Notes: generated by a model not told the origin, from the sequence alone. A DNA stretch of 64,000 nucleotides from Halohasta litchfieldiae (GCF_002788215.1 NZ_CP024845.1:1612001-1676000); one strand, 5' to 3'; shown: positions 51,793-61,232, counted from the first letter of the stretch. Made by a program: numbers and translations.

Positions 51793-52773
51793 CTACTCAT
51801 CGGGCGTCGTCCGGAGATCCGGTGTCGAGATCACCGGATCGATGGCGAGCGTGCCGTACTGGGACCGACAGTAGACGAGTATCCCGATAGCCGCGAGGAC
51901 CACGCCACCGAGTCCGAGCAGCCCTGCTTCGGGACCGAACGTTCCCCCCGAGAGGATGGCAGGGTTGCGACTGGTCGTCTCGACGAGCGAGACGGGGAGC
52001 CGGGCACCACTGACCGGCAGCCCGTAGACGAGTCCTTGGAAGGCGTTCCAGGTGATATGGACCCCGATAGGGATCGCCAACTCGCCGGTGTACAGATAGC
52101 CGAGCGCGAGCATCACGCCCGCCGCCGAAATAATAACCGTACTCAACAGCGTCGCGTTCGGGTTCATCGCGTGAAGGACGCCGAAGACAAGCGATGAGAG
52201 TAGCGTTGCGACACCGGCCGCAATGGGGGCAGACACTCCGTCGAACCATCGGATACCCTCAGCGAGGTTCGTCAACAAATAGCCACGAACCAACAGTTCC
52301 TCATAAATGCCGACGATCAGAAACACGGCCGCTAACCCTGCCAACTGAGGGAGTATGTCGGTCGACAACGAAACCGTTTCGACGACGAACCAGCCGCCAG
52401 CAATGCCAGCGAGAACCACTGCCGTCATCGCAGCGCCACCGACACCGAGACCGAACGCCAGATCGAGCCACCACTCGCGGTCGATGCCGAGCCCGTAGTC
52501 CGACAGCCGTCGACGGTCGATGGTCCAGGCGATCCCCAGCAACGAGACAACGATCACAGCCCCGACGAGAGCGTTCAACACCAGTGGCCGTGTGGCTGGG
52601 GCAAGGCCAACGAGCAGCCCACCGATGGCGGTCGCCTCACGGAGGATCTGGAGGGCTAACACCGTCGCAGCCGCCACTAATACGAACAGCACTGCCGCAA
52701 AAAGAAGTCGCCATGGGGCACGGAGCCGGCGTTCCGACCGGTTCCAGAAGACGAGCCACAGGAATCGTCGCAT
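51793..52773 (-). CDS. CPBP-family intramembrane metalloprotease
   Basis: 326 residues with about eight membrane segments. The CPBP/Abi motifs are complete: YEELLVRGYLL (EExxxR), FGVLHAMNPN (FxxxH) and HITWNAFQGL (HxxxN/B). These enzymes, like Rce1, cleave within the membrane. Many haloarchaeal paralogues exist and substrates are mostly unknown. Convergent with hisG. Confidence 0.88.
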   Translation of the reverse strand: MRRFLWLVFWNRSERRLRAPWRLLFAAVLFVLVAAATVLALQILREATAIGGLLVGLAPATRPLVLNALVGAVIVVSLLGIAWTIDRRRLSDYGLGIDREWWLDLAFGLGVGGAAMTAVVLAGIAGGWFVVETVSLSTDILPQLAGLAAVFLIVGIYEELLVRGYLLTNLAEGIRWFDGVSAPIAAGVATLLSSLVFGVLHAMNPNATLLSTVIISAAGVMLALGYLYTGELAIPIGVHITWNAFQGLVYGLPVSGARLPVSLVETTSRNPAILSGGTFGPEAGLLGLGGVVLAAIGILVYCRSQYGTLAIDPVISTPDLRTTPDE

Positions 52774-52848
52774 AGCGTGGTGTCCACCTACAGACCCCTG
52801 TAAGTCACGGTTGGGACAGGTGTTGTGTGGGTCGACGCCGAACGGCGT

Positions 52849-53232
52849 TTAGCCCGGGATGCTCATCACGAGGATGAGGCCACCGATCAGGACGGTCCCC
52901 AACAGGACCGTCACGATGGTGTGAACGGCCAGGATACGGAGGCTGGTGCGGCGTGGTTGGTCGTAGAGATAGTCGATGGCGATCCCGTCGACCGCGAGGG
53001 CGACGAGGACGCCGATCCCACCGGGGATCGGCAACAACTGTGTAAGCAGCGAGACGACCGCCGGACCGAGACCGACGCCGAGAGCCTTGCTGGCCGACAC
53101 ATCGCCAACGACGTTGCGCGCGGCGAGATGGGCTGTGAGAGCGAGAAACAGTGCCAACAGCCCGACGGTACCGATCACCGCAAGCGGGCTGGGTGAAGCT
53201 TGCAGGGGAGTCGACACGAGCGTGGCCACCAT
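52849..53232 (-). CDS. Membrane protein of four helices, unknown function
   Basis: 127 residues. Hydrophobic segments at about 18-40, 48-70, 72-84 and 98-122, with a conserved-looking loop RNVVGDVSASKALGVGLGPAV and IDYLYDQPRRTSLRI. I do not recognise the family with certainty. It follows tbp on the same strand, 49 bases beyond it. Confidence 0.68.
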   Translation of the reverse strand: MVATLVSTPLQASPSPLAVIGTVGLLALFLALTAHLAARNVVGDVSASKALGVGLGPAVVSLLTQLLPIPGGIGVLVALAVDGIAIDYLYDQPRRTSLRILAVHTIVTVLLGTVLIGGLILVMSIPG

Positions 53233-53281
53233 AGCATCACTACTGGATGCAGGGGGTCGAATCTGTCGGTTTCCGTGAGCC

Positions 53282-53842
53282 TCAGGCTAGCAATCCGAGT
53301 TCGTCGAGTCGGTCGGTGATGACGTCGACGGCGGCCTCGGCGTCGCTGGGCTCTTTGCCGCCAGTGATGACGAGTTTGCCCGAACCGAACAGTAGGGCAA
53401 CGACATCCGGCTCTTCGATCCGATAGACGAGACCGGGGAACTGTTCGGGTTCGTACTCGATGTTTTCGAGACCCAGCCCGATGGCAATCGCGTTGAGATT
53501 GAGATCGGTACCCAGATCCGCGCTGGTGACGATGTTCTGGACGGTGATCTCGGGATCGTCCTCGATGGGAATCTGGAGGTCACGGAGCTTCTCGAAGACG
53601 ATAGCGAGACTCTCGTGGACCGCATCCGTCGAGTTCGCGCCGGTACAGACGATCTTCCCCGAGCGGAAGATCAGTGCCGCAGATTTCGGTGATGTGGTCC
53701 GGTAGACGAGCCCCGGGAACTGCTCGGGGTCGTAGTCGGCTCCCTCAAGATCCATCGCCACGCTTTGGAGATCGAGTTCCTGACCGATCCCCGTCGAGGC
53801 CACCACGTTCTCGATGGAGATCGTTGCTTTCGGATCGTTCAT
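53282..53842 (-). CDS. tbp: TATA-box-binding protein
   Basis: 186 residues made of two direct repeats of the saddle fold (SIENVVASTGIGQELDLQSVAMDL... and TVQNIVTSADLGTDLNLNAIAIGL...), each containing the EQFPGLVYR strand and a GKIVCTGA/GKLVITGG turn. Basal transcription factor that bends promoter DNA for TFB. The start at 53842 follows an AT-rich TATA region (GTATAAAAGTAGG). Confidence 0.97.
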   Translation of the reverse strand: MNDPKATISIENVVASTGIGQELDLQSVAMDLEGADYDPEQFPGLVYRTTSPKSAALIFRSGKIVCTGANSTDAVHESLAIVFEKLRDLQIPIEDDPEITVQNIVTSADLGTDLNLNAIAIGLGLENIEYEPEQFPGLVYRIEEPDVVALLFGSGKLVITGGKEPSDAEAAVDVITDRLDELGLLA

Positions 53843-53897
53843 GCTATCTCTCCTATCGTGGGTGTTGTGTATAAAAGTAGGTCAACTCAGCTAACTG

Positions 53898-54233
53898 TCA
53901 GTCGACAGTCGGCTCCGGATCGGTGCGGACGATCATCACCGTATTCGACAGCGTGACCGCACCACCGAGGAAAGCGATACCGACCGGGACACCGACTGCG
54001 ATAGGGCTTGCAGAGATGGAGAGAAACCCCAGAAAGCAGACGACGAGTGCCCCGCATTTCAACAGTCCAAATCCGACCGGTCCCGGCTGGTCCGATAGCA
54101 GGGCGGTTACTGCGGGGTTGGCCTCGACGATATCGGCACGACGAACCGCCAGCACAGTGGTTACGTAGTCGCCGACCCCGTACAGCAGGACGGCAACGAC
54201 CCACCACTGTAGCTCCGCCGTCGAGACATCCAT
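53898..54233 (-). CDS. DUF5658-like membrane protein
   Basis: 111 residues, four hydrophobic helices. The start WWVVAVLLYGVGDYVTTVLAVRRADIVEANPAVTALL (a DxxTT motif in helix 1 and an E-x-NP-motif after it) resembles the DUF5658 group of unknown function. Next to tbp on the same strand. Confidence 0.72.
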   Translation of the reverse strand: MDVSTAELQWWVVAVLLYGVGDYVTTVLAVRRADIVEANPAVTALLSDQPGPVGFGLLKCGALVVCFLGFLSISASPIAVGVPVGIAFLGGAVTLSNTVMIVRTDPEPTVD

Positions 54234-54270
54234 ACTCGATCTTCGGGACCACCCGTTATCAGTACCCTCC

Positions 54271-54328
54271 GATTACTCCCGACAACCGTCGACTACCCTC
54301 TGATTACTCCCGACAACCGTCGACTACC
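54271..54328. repeat. Tandem direct repeat, two 27-base copies
   Basis: Bases 54271-54297 are repeated exactly at 54302-54328 (period 31), each running from GATTACTCCC to GTCGACTACC. The repeat lies in the divergent promoter region between the DUF5658-like gene and the tRNA methyltransferase gene. Possible paired binding site, or a recent slippage duplication. Confidence 0.85.
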
Positions 54329-54411
54329 GGCGATGAAGGGAGTCGACTACGAAGGGAAACACCCAGCCGAGGACCGACACGCTGATAGCCAGCTTCACTC
54401 TGTGTGGAGAC

Positions 54412-55413
54412 GTGTACTGTCTGGAGCTGGCCGGCGACGAGGACGCCTTTGCGATCTGTGAGGCCGCCTCGGCGGCCTCGGCGGTCGACCGCGTTGCCCC
54501 TGGCCTCGCAACCGCCCGCGGAATCGATGTCGACCGCGTGGAGACGCTGGCCTACACCCGCGCCGCCAGCGACCTCATAGCTCGAACCGACGCCGATATC
54601 GAGGCCGCCACGCTCGCACTCGAAGCAGCAACCTTCGACCGCACCGGCTCGGTTGCGGTTCGGGCCCGCGATGTCCGGAGCCAAACGGGCTGTAGCACTC
54701 AGACGGCCGAACGCCAACTGGGATCGGTCCTCGTCGACCGCGGGTTTACGGTCGACCTCGACGATCCCGACCACGAACTCAGAGTCCTGTTTTCGAGTGG
54801 CACTGTCGACGGCGAGCAGCGAGACGTCTGTCTGCTGGGCTGGCTGGCCGCAGAAAGCACGCGGGATTTCGGGGAGCGTCGACCGACTGATCGACCCTTC
54901 TTCCAGCCGGGAAGTATGGACCCACTCGACGCCCGCGCGTTGGTGAACATTGCGGGTGCTGGACCGGAAACAACGGTTCTCGATCCGATGTGTGGAACGG
55001 GCGGGGTGTTGTTGGAGGCCGGACTCGTCGGGGCGCGACTCGTGGGCGTCGACGCCCAGTGGAAGATGACCCGCGGCAGTAGGGAGAACCTAGAGGCACT
55101 CCTTCCGGCGGATGTCGACGCGGAGATCGTTCACGGAGACGCCACAGCACTACCGTTAGTCGACGACTGTATCGACGGCGTGGTGTTCGACGCCCCCTAC
55201 GGTCGACAATCAAAGATTGCGCGACACGAACTCACGGATCTGGTTGGGGGTGCGCTGAGCGAGGCCCGGCGGGTGGCTGATCGGGCGGTCGTCGTGGCAG
55301 ATCGGTCGTGGGAGGACGCAGCGAGCGAGGCGGGCTGGACCGTCGACCGGCGGTTCGAGCGGCGGGTGCATGGCACACTCGTTCGACACGTCCACGTGTT
55401 GTCGGCAGAATAA
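54412..55413 (+). CDS. tRNA (guanine-10-N2) methyltransferase, TrmG10 type
   Basis: 333 residues from a GTG at 54412. N-terminal THUMP-like RNA-binding domain (to about 165), then a Rossmann methyltransferase with TTVLDPMCGTGGVLLEAGLVGARLVGVDAQ, a catalytic DAPYGRQ (DPPY variant) and an RHVHVLSAE end. The archaeal enzyme makes m2G or m22G at position 10 of tRNA. The DUF-type 'RNA methylase' label would also fit; specificity is inferred from the THUMP-methylase layout and length. Confidence 0.88.
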   Translation: MYCLELAGDEDAFAICEAASAASAVDRVAPGLATARGIDVDRVETLAYTRAASDLIARTDADIEAATLALEAATFDRTGSVAVRARDVRSQTGCSTQTAERQLGSVLVDRGFTVDLDDPDHELRVLFSSGTVDGEQRDVCLLGWLAAESTRDFGERRPTDRPFFQPGSMDPLDARALVNIAGAGPETTVLDPMCGTGGVLLEAGLVGARLVGVDAQWKMTRGSRENLEALLPADVDAEIVHGDATALPLVDDCIDGVVFDAPYGRQSKIARHELTDLVGGALSEARRVADRAVVVADRSWEDAASEAGWTVDRRFERRVHGTLVRHVHVLSAE

Positions 55414-55487
55414 TTCGTGCTGTCGACTGACTGACGCCGGATCGAAGATCCGTCCCGTTTAAGCCGACAGCCTGCCGACAGCCCACA

Positions 55488-56009
55488 ATGACGAATCAGG
55501 ACCTTATCGAGGCGCTCCGGGCGGCCGACGCCGTCCAGTACGGCGAGTTCGAACTCTCTCACGGCGGCACCAGCGACTATTACGTCGACAAATACCTCTT
55601 CGAGACCGACCCCCACTGTCTGGAACTGATCGCCGAAGCCTTCGCTGAGAAAATCAGTGAACCGAAACTCGCGGGCGTCGCCCTCGGTGCAGTCCCACTC
55701 GTTGCGGTGACGTCAGTCGAAACCGACCGGCCGTACGTCATCGCCCGCAAGAAGGCCAAAGAGTATGGGACGGCCAAACGGATCGAAGGTCGACTCGAAG
55801 ACGGTGAGGAGGTCGTCGTCCTCGAAGATATCGCCACCACCGGCAACTCAGCGATTGATGCCGTCGAAGCGCTGCGCGAGGCCGGAGCCGTGGTGAATCG
55901 CGTGCTCGTGGTCGTCGACCGCGAGGAGGGAGCCAGTGAGCGACTCGCCGAACACGATCTCGAACTCGACTCGCTGGTGACTGCGAGTGAGCTGTTAGCC
56001 GACCAATAA
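55488..56009 (+). CDS. pyrE: Orotate phosphoribosyltransferase
   Basis: 173 residues, the short haloarchaeal form. Motifs: [53 protein letters not shown] and the PRPP loop [17 protein letters not shown]. It converts orotate and PRPP to OMP in pyrimidine synthesis. It is the pyrE2-type gene used as a selection marker in haloarchaea. Separated from trmG10 by 74 bases on the same strand. Confidence 0.95.
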   Translation: MTNQDLIEALRAADAVQYGEFELSHGGTSDYYVDKYLFETDPHCLELIAEAFAEKISEPKLAGVALGAVPLVAVTSVETDRPYVIARKKAKEYGTAKRIEGRLEDGEEVVVLEDIATTGNSAIDAVEALREAGAVVNRVLVVVDREEGASERLAEHDLELDSLVTASELLADQ

Positions 56010-56141
56010 CCTCCACAGAAGGTAGCGTATACTGTTATATTATCAGTCGACCAGTAGCGGAAGGTCACACGTTCTGTTGGGCGACGAGATCAGCCACAGC
56101 GAGCCGGCAACGGTCGCTGGCGACTAACGCGCCGTCCAGTC

Positions 56142-57257
56142 CTACGTCGCCTCGACCTGCGAGGGATAGCGCGATTCGGCGACGGCGAACGTGAGCGTAC
56201 TCAACACGCCCATGAGCGTACCGATGGTGAGCGCAAGCGCTAGATCAGGCAACGAGAGCGTGACGATCCCGTCGACGCTGGGGAGGAAAAAGCCCGACAG
56301 GCCGTAGAGGACGATCCCGATGGCGACCACATAAAAGGGAGCGTTGAGGTATCGCCAGCGGAACCGGTCGGCGAGATACTCGTCGGTGACTTGGCCGAGG
56401 CTGCTGGTGATGCCAGCCGCGGCGAACCACTGGATCGCGCCGTGGACGAACGCCGCGCCAGCGGTGACGATCTCCAGCGACGGGCCGGTCGTCGAGTCGA
56501 CGGTCTCGACCATCGAGACCCCCTGAACGCCGCCGACGATGATCAGCGCGAAGGCGACGATGTAGGTGATCAGCGTGGCTCGCCCGGCGTACAGCCCGTT
56601 TCGGAGGCGGTCGACGGTGGTGTCGATGGAGTCTTCGAGGCCGAGCCCTCGGAACAGCGAGTAGAGCCCCACGAGCGCCGACAACAGTCCGAGGACGACT
56701 GCCCCAGCGACATCGAAGATTCCTGCGATGACGACAAGTGGGTAGATGAGGAGCAGAATTCCGAGCGGAACGAGAATTGTGCCCCGCGTTTCGGGGTCGG
56801 CCAACACCTGCTTGATCGTGTAGTACATCGATTCGAGGTTCTGGGCCTGTCGAACGACCACCCGCCGGACGCCATCAATCGGCATCCGCGAGCGGATCAC
56901 GGGGACAACCGACTCGTCCTGTGCGCCATCGGTAATAATGATCGCGCGGACCTCCTCGCCGGTCTGAAGGCTGGCCAGCGTGGTGTCGACCTCCTCGCCG
57001 ACCGTCCGGTTGGCCCGCACGTCGTTGCCCTCAACCCCGGTGACGACGGCGACTTCGACCTCCTCGGTGCCCTCCTCGCGGAGCGCCTCGTAGGTCGAGA
57101 GTCCCTGAAACATCACGTTGACGTCGGAGTCCTCTGGATCGACCGTCGCCAGGGCGACGGCGGCCTCGCGGACCGCCTCGCTCCCGACGACCGGCGTCGA
57201 CAGCCCGGTCTTCCGGCCAACGTCATCGTCGAGGTCGACACAGAGGACGAGCAGCAT
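56142..57257 (-). CDS. DUF373 membrane protein
   Basis: 371 residues. Cytoplasmic N-terminal domain (MLLVLCVDLDDDVGRKTGLSTPVVG, a signature of DUF373) up to about residue 150, then about six membrane helices. The N-terminal fold resembles a nucleotide-binding Rossmann-like domain (VMFQGLSTYEALREEGTEEVEVAVVTG, RAIIITDGAQDESVVPVI). Archaea-specific family; function unknown. Confidence 0.9.
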   Translation of the reverse strand: MLLVLCVDLDDDVGRKTGLSTPVVGSEAVREAAVALATVDPEDSDVNVMFQGLSTYEALREEGTEEVEVAVVTGVEGNDVRANRTVGEEVDTTLASLQTGEEVRAIIITDGAQDESVVPVIRSRMPIDGVRRVVVRQAQNLESMYYTIKQVLADPETRGTILVPLGILLLIYPLVVIAGIFDVAGAVVLGLLSALVGLYSLFRGLGLEDSIDTTVDRLRNGLYAGRATLITYIVAFALIIVGGVQGVSMVETVDSTTGPSLEIVTAGAAFVHGAIQWFAAAGITSSLGQVTDEYLADRFRWRYLNAPFYVVAIGIVLYGLSGFFLPSVDGIVTLSLPDLALALTIGTLMGVLSTLTFAVAESRYPSQVEAT

Positions 57258-57379
57258 TCGTGTGGTGATACGTGAGCAGTCCGTTAAGACTTTTCTGGGA
57301 CCGATTGGTGAGCAGTGTCACACTGCGACCGGCCGTTTCGGACGCTTTTTGTGGCCACAGGCGGTAGAAGGGTCAACTG

Positions 57380-58375
57380 ATGATCTCTAAAGGCTGTGAA
57401 CAGTGCGCCAAAGGCGGAAAGATGGTGCTTTTCGTCTACGGTTACTGCGACCAGCGGGACTGTTTCTACTGCCCGCTCGGTGAAAACCGCAAGAACGTGA
57501 CCGATGTCTACGCCAACGAGCGCAAAGTCGAGACAGACGAGGACATCATTACGGAAGCCCACCGGATGGACGCGCTCGGCACCTCGATCACCGGCGGCGA
57601 GCCACAGGAGGCGATGGAAAAGACCTGTCGCTACCTCCGCCTGCTGAAAGACGAGTTCGGCGAGGACCACCACACCCACCTGTATACTGGGATCACGGGT
57701 GGCCGCGAGAACATGCGTCGACTCTCGGAGGCTGGCCTTGACGAAATCCGATTCCACCCGCCGTACGAACTGTGGGGCGATATGCACGGCACCGAGTGGG
57801 AGGAGATCCTCCACATCGCCCGCGAAGAGGGACTCACGCCCGCCTTCGAGATTCCCGGCATCCGCGCCGAAGAGGAGTTCCTCGAATTCCTCGACGAGGG
57901 TGCGGCGGAGTTCTGCAATATCAACGAGTTCGAGATGAGCGACGGGAACTTCCGCCGGATGAAAGAAGAAGGCTACGAGCTACAGGAAGGCCACATGTCG
58001 GCGGTCGACGGCTCGAAGGAGGCAATTCTCGACACGATGGGCGACCACGAGCGGGTCTACTTCTGTACCAGCGTCTTCAAGGACGCCGCCCAGCATCGCA
58101 ATCGGCTCAAGCGGATGGCCAAAGTCATTCGTCGGGAGTTCGACGAAGTGACCGACGACGGGACGCTTGTCTACGGCAAAACGTGGGAGTCCGCCGAGCG
58201 ACTCGATGAACTCGGCGTTTCCGAGGAGTTCTACACCGTCAAATCCGACCACGTCGAACTGGCGTGGTGGCTCCTCGAAGAGATGGTCGACGAAGGCGAC
58301 GTACCCAAAGGCGAAATCGTCGAGCAGTATCCAACCGTCGACGGGACGGTTGTCGAGCGGACGCCGCTGGCGTAA
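57380..58375 (+). CDS. Radical SAM protein with a CX4CX2C cluster motif
   Basis: 331 residues. The cluster motif YGYCDQRDCFYCPLG has spacing C-x4-C-x2-C instead of the standard C-x3-C-x2-C, and a second Cys pair GCEQC precedes it. ITGGEPQEA is the Gly-Gly-Glu SAM motif. This fits the archaeal group COG2108, related to pyruvate-formate-lyase activators, with unknown substrate. The start ATG at 57380 is after a GC-rich upstream; TGATC context. Soluble. Confidence 0.85.
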   Translation: MISKGCEQCAKGGKMVLFVYGYCDQRDCFYCPLGENRKNVTDVYANERKVETDEDIITEAHRMDALGTSITGGEPQEAMEKTCRYLRLLKDEFGEDHHTHLYTGITGGRENMRRLSEAGLDEIRFHPPYELWGDMHGTEWEEILHIAREEGLTPAFEIPGIRAEEEFLEFLDEGAAEFCNINEFEMSDGNFRRMKEEGYELQEGHMSAVDGSKEAILDTMGDHERVYFCTSVFKDAAQHRNRLKRMAKVIRREFDEVTDDGTLVYGKTWESAERLDELGVSEEFYTVKSDHVELAWWLLEEMVDEGDVPKGEIVEQYPTVDGTVVERTPLA

Positions 58376-58684
58376 GTTATTTTTGAGTATTGCTGTGGCA
58401 GCGGTGCGGTAGTCGCTGGCTACTGATCCGTGACGAGCGACTGGAAGGAGCGAGGAACGTTTTAGTCCAGGTTTTTCCGACGGAGCGAGCGAAAGCGAGC
58501 GACGGAGTAGAAAAACGTGGAACTGTGGAGTCAGTCGACAGTCATCTGCACGTAACAATGAGAAGTCGACGTACACGCACCCCTAATGGTCACATAGCTT
58601 CATTGTCAGCGCTACCAGCCCATCTGATGAGCACGATACCGAGAGACACAGTATAGCTCCGTATCTCAGATAGTGCTCAGACAT
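58376..58684. other. Intergenic region after the radical SAM gene
   Basis: No gene is seen. It contains a GTAG...CTAC palindrome at 58407-58424 and a low-complexity patch around 58484-58510 with repeated GCGAGC/GCGAAAGC strings flanked by TTTTTCC and GTAGAAAAAC. The promoter of the first Tat-secreted gene lies in the last 60 bases. Confidence 0.5.
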
Positions 58685-59245
58685 ATGAAACAGATTACTA
58701 CTACTCAGCGCTCTCGACGTGCGGTACTCCGGGGAATCGGCACGGCCGGATTGACCATTGGACTCGGAACCGGAATCGGGTCGGCACAGCCGGATGAGAC
58801 GCCGAACGGCCGGGGGAACGAAGGCGCTCAAAACGGGAGTCGACCGGGCCACCAAGAGTTCGACTGTCCGGAGGGGATGGACCATCTCGGCACCTTCGAG
58901 TTCGTCATGCTGGAAGACGACGAGGGCACCGTCATCGACTGCTATTTCGAGCAAAGCGAGGGCGATACGTTCCCGATCACGATCACCGACTACGAAAGCA
59001 AGGAGGGCGAAGACTGCGAACCAATTACGGTGACTTACGAGTCCGAGACCCACACCGTCGGGCAGGTGTCGTCATTCGGTGGGATGGACACCCACGTCGA
59101 CGAGGAGCCGGACGGCGTCTATGAGTCGGACCTCGAAAACCCGGGCGGCCAGCAGGCGGCAATTAGTCTCATTCACTTCTGTGGCACCGAAACAACAGCC
59201 GACACCGGCGAAAACAGTACTGCAAACGACACAGAGACGAACTGA
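58685..59245 (+). CDS. Tat-secreted protein, paralogue A
   Basis: 186 residues from the ATG at 58685. Twin-arginine signal SRRAVLRGIGTAGLTIGLGTGIGSAQP, cleaved after about residue 37. The mature part has HLGTFEFVMLEDDEGTVIDCYFEQSEGD, VTYESETHTVGQVSSFGGMDTHVDEEPDGVYESDLENPGGQQAAISLIHFCGTE, strongly acidic, with conserved Cys (DCPEG, DCYF, EDCEP, HFCG) that could form two disulfides. No family known. A close copy lies 200 bases downstream. Confidence 0.85.
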   Translation: MKQITTTQRSRRAVLRGIGTAGLTIGLGTGIGSAQPDETPNGRGNEGAQNGSRPGHQEFDCPEGMDHLGTFEFVMLEDDEGTVIDCYFEQSEGDTFPITITDYESKEGEDCEPITVTYESETHTVGQVSSFGGMDTHVDEEPDGVYESDLENPGGQQAAISLIHFCGTETTADTGENSTANDTETN

Positions 59246-59385
59246 CGTCGCATCGGTTTCGATTTTTACCGTACGGTATATCGCAGTCACACGAGTGGGA
59301 GCGAGTTACAGTAGCGAAGGGAATAGTAACTGGCAATTAAACATCGGTAAATGTGGGATAAATTCATATGCTCCTGTCCAACTCG

Positions 59386-59405
59386 GTTTTATTGGGTGAT
59401 AAAAC
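59386..59405. promoter_or_regulatory. Inverted repeat before paralogue B
   Basis: GTTTTAT (59386-59392) and ATAAAAC (59399-59405) separated by 6 bases, 56 bases before the ATG of the second Tat-secreted gene. The symmetry is suitable for a dimeric regulator and may overlap the TATA box. The first paralogue lacks an obvious copy. Confidence 0.5.
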
Positions 59406-59460
59406 ATGATAAATAGGAAATTCGGTTATCCGGGCACCATGTTTTAGATCGCCAGCAACT

Positions 59461-60012
59461 ATGAAACCAACAGACGAAACCGGGCAAACGTCACGACGCA
59501 GCGTGCTACGAGGAATCGGTGCAACCGGAATTGCAACTGGAGTCGGTGCGGGAATCGGTGCGGCAAAGCCGGACAACGGTCGTCGACAGGGTGCCGAAAA
59601 ACGAAAGGAAAACCGTCCGGGCCACAAGGACTTCGCCTGTCCAGATGGCATGGAACACCTCGGTACGTTCGAATTCGTCATCGAAGAGGACGACGAGGGC
59701 AACGTCATCGACTGCTACTTTGAGCAGACGGAGGGCCAAGAGGGTCTGGTCACGATCACCGGCTTCGATAGCAAGGCAGACGAGGAGTGTGAACCGATTA
59801 CGGTGTACTACGAGTCAGCGACACACACAGTTGGGCAGATCTCAGCGTTCGGCGGGATGGATACACACGTCGATGCGGAGCCTGACGGTGTCTACGAGTC
59901 GGACCTCGAAAATAGAGGAGGCCAGCAGGCGGCGATCAGTCTGCTTCACTTCTGTGGCACAGAGACAGTCATCGAAGAACCGGTCGAAGAACCGATCAAC
60001 AGTACGGACTAA
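59461..60012 (+). CDS. Tat-secreted protein, paralogue B
   Basis: 183 residues with Tat signal TSRRSVLRGIGATGIATGVGAGIGAAKP. The mature domain aligns almost throughout with paralogue A: HLGTFEFVIEEDDEGNVIDCYFEQTEG, GQISAFGGMDTHVDAEPDGVYESDLENRGGQQAAISLLHFCGTE, with the same Cys positions. Clear tandem duplication. Different upstream sequences (an inverted repeat here only) suggest they are now controlled separately. Function unknown. Confidence 0.85.
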   Translation: MKPTDETGQTSRRSVLRGIGATGIATGVGAGIGAAKPDNGRRQGAEKRKENRPGHKDFACPDGMEHLGTFEFVIEEDDEGNVIDCYFEQTEGQEGLVTITGFDSKADEECEPITVYYESATHTVGQISAFGGMDTHVDAEPDGVYESDLENRGGQQAAISLLHFCGTETVIEEPVEEPINSTD

Positions 60013-60047
60013 GCCGCCAGCAACCGACCAGATATTTTTTTGATCGG

Positions 60048-61232
60048 CTAGAAGCCGAAGAATGGGACGAATCGGAAGACGAGATAGGCACCGACAGTCG
60101 AGATCAGCGGGACGACGTTCTGCATTATCACCACGCGGGCGGTGGTCGACGGGTTGAACAGATCGGATGCGCTCGGGATGTCTTCGGGGTTTTCTTCGCC
60201 GATTGGCGGGAGCGGTTCACCCTCCGTGTCAGCGGCGAGCGAGCCAACCGACATCCGCGTTTCACCGGCCTTCTCCGAGATCGATTCACGGGAGGCCCGC
60301 ATCGTTCGGGTTGCCCGTCCCCAGCCGAGACCGATAATCGACATCGTGGCGATGACGACGAAACTCGCGGGGATACCGATTGCCGAGAGACCGACGACGA
60401 GGACCGCACTGACAGTGGCGACGACGATGGCGGCGGTCAGCGGCAGCTGGGTGATGTCGCTGCCGAGCGTGTCGAGCGTTCGGCGGGCGATGGTGAACGC
60501 GCCGATACCGACCGCAACGCAGGCGATGATGATCCCCGTATTCATTTCGAGAGCGCCACTGCCGACCAGCGGCGCGATGGCGTTGGCGACGTTACTCGTC
60601 CCGGAGCTGAACGCCATGATACAGCCGATTCCGATGACGACAGCGGTGCCAAACAGCTCCCGTCTGGTCGTTCCGGGACCGAGACTGACACTCGGGAGTA
60701 GGTTAGAGCGGTCGACGGTCAGAAGCTTCCCCTCACTCTGGGCAAGAGCAATCCGGCGGTTGAGCGCTGGATAGAAGTTGCGACCGATGACCGCAGAGAT
60801 CCAAAAGCCGATGACGGGCGCGACGAGCCACCACGAGACGATTTTGCCCATCACGGCCCAGTCGAGGGCACCGCTGGCGAGGCCGAGACCCGCAATCGCG
60901 CCGACTGCGGTCATCGAGGTCGAGGCCGGGACGCCGAAGACGTTGCCGACGAACAGCGCGAGGCCGATGAAAAACAGCACCGTAATACTGGCCGGAAGCG
61001 TGAAAATCGCTGGATCGGTCACCAGTTCGGTGCCGAGGGTGTCGACGACGCGGCGGCCGATTGTCCACGCACCGATGAAAAAGAAGATGCTCATCAGTCC
61101 GGCCGCAATCGTCTTCGAGAGCGCCCCAGCACCGACTGCTGGCCCGAAGGCGGGTCCCGTCGTCGACCCGCCAATATTGTACCCGACAAAGATCGCTACG
61201 ACCACACCGATAATTAATAATACTTCAACCAC
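60048..61232 (-). CDS. PiT-family inorganic phosphate permease
   Basis: 394 residues from a GTG at 61232 (VVEVLLIIGVVVAIFVGYNIGG); longer readings are not homologous. About eleven helices with the two PiT signature repeats: GYNIGGSTTGPAFGPAVGAGALS and SGTSNVANAIAPLVGS. An internal hydrophilic loop and a soluble segment before the last helix (SRESISEKAGETRMSVGSLAADTEGEPLPPIGEE) carry acidic residues. It imports phosphate coupled to H+ or Na+. Confidence 0.9.
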   Translation of the reverse strand: MVEVLLIIGVVVAIFVGYNIGGSTTGPAFGPAVGAGALSKTIAAGLMSIFFFIGAWTIGRRVVDTLGTELVTDPAIFTLPASITVLFFIGLALFVGNVFGVPASTSMTAVGAIAGLGLASGALDWAVMGKIVSWWLVAPVIGFWISAVIGRNFYPALNRRIALAQSEGKLLTVDRSNLLPSVSLGPGTTRRELFGTAVVIGIGCIMAFSSGTSNVANAIAPLVGSGALEMNTGIIIACVAVGIGAFTIARRTLDTLGSDITQLPLTAAIVVATVSAVLVVGLSAIGIPASFVVIATMSIIGLGWGRATRTMRASRESISEKAGETRMSVGSLAADTEGEPLPPIGEENPEDIPSASDLFNPSTTARVVIMQNVVPLISTVGAYLVFRFVPFFGF

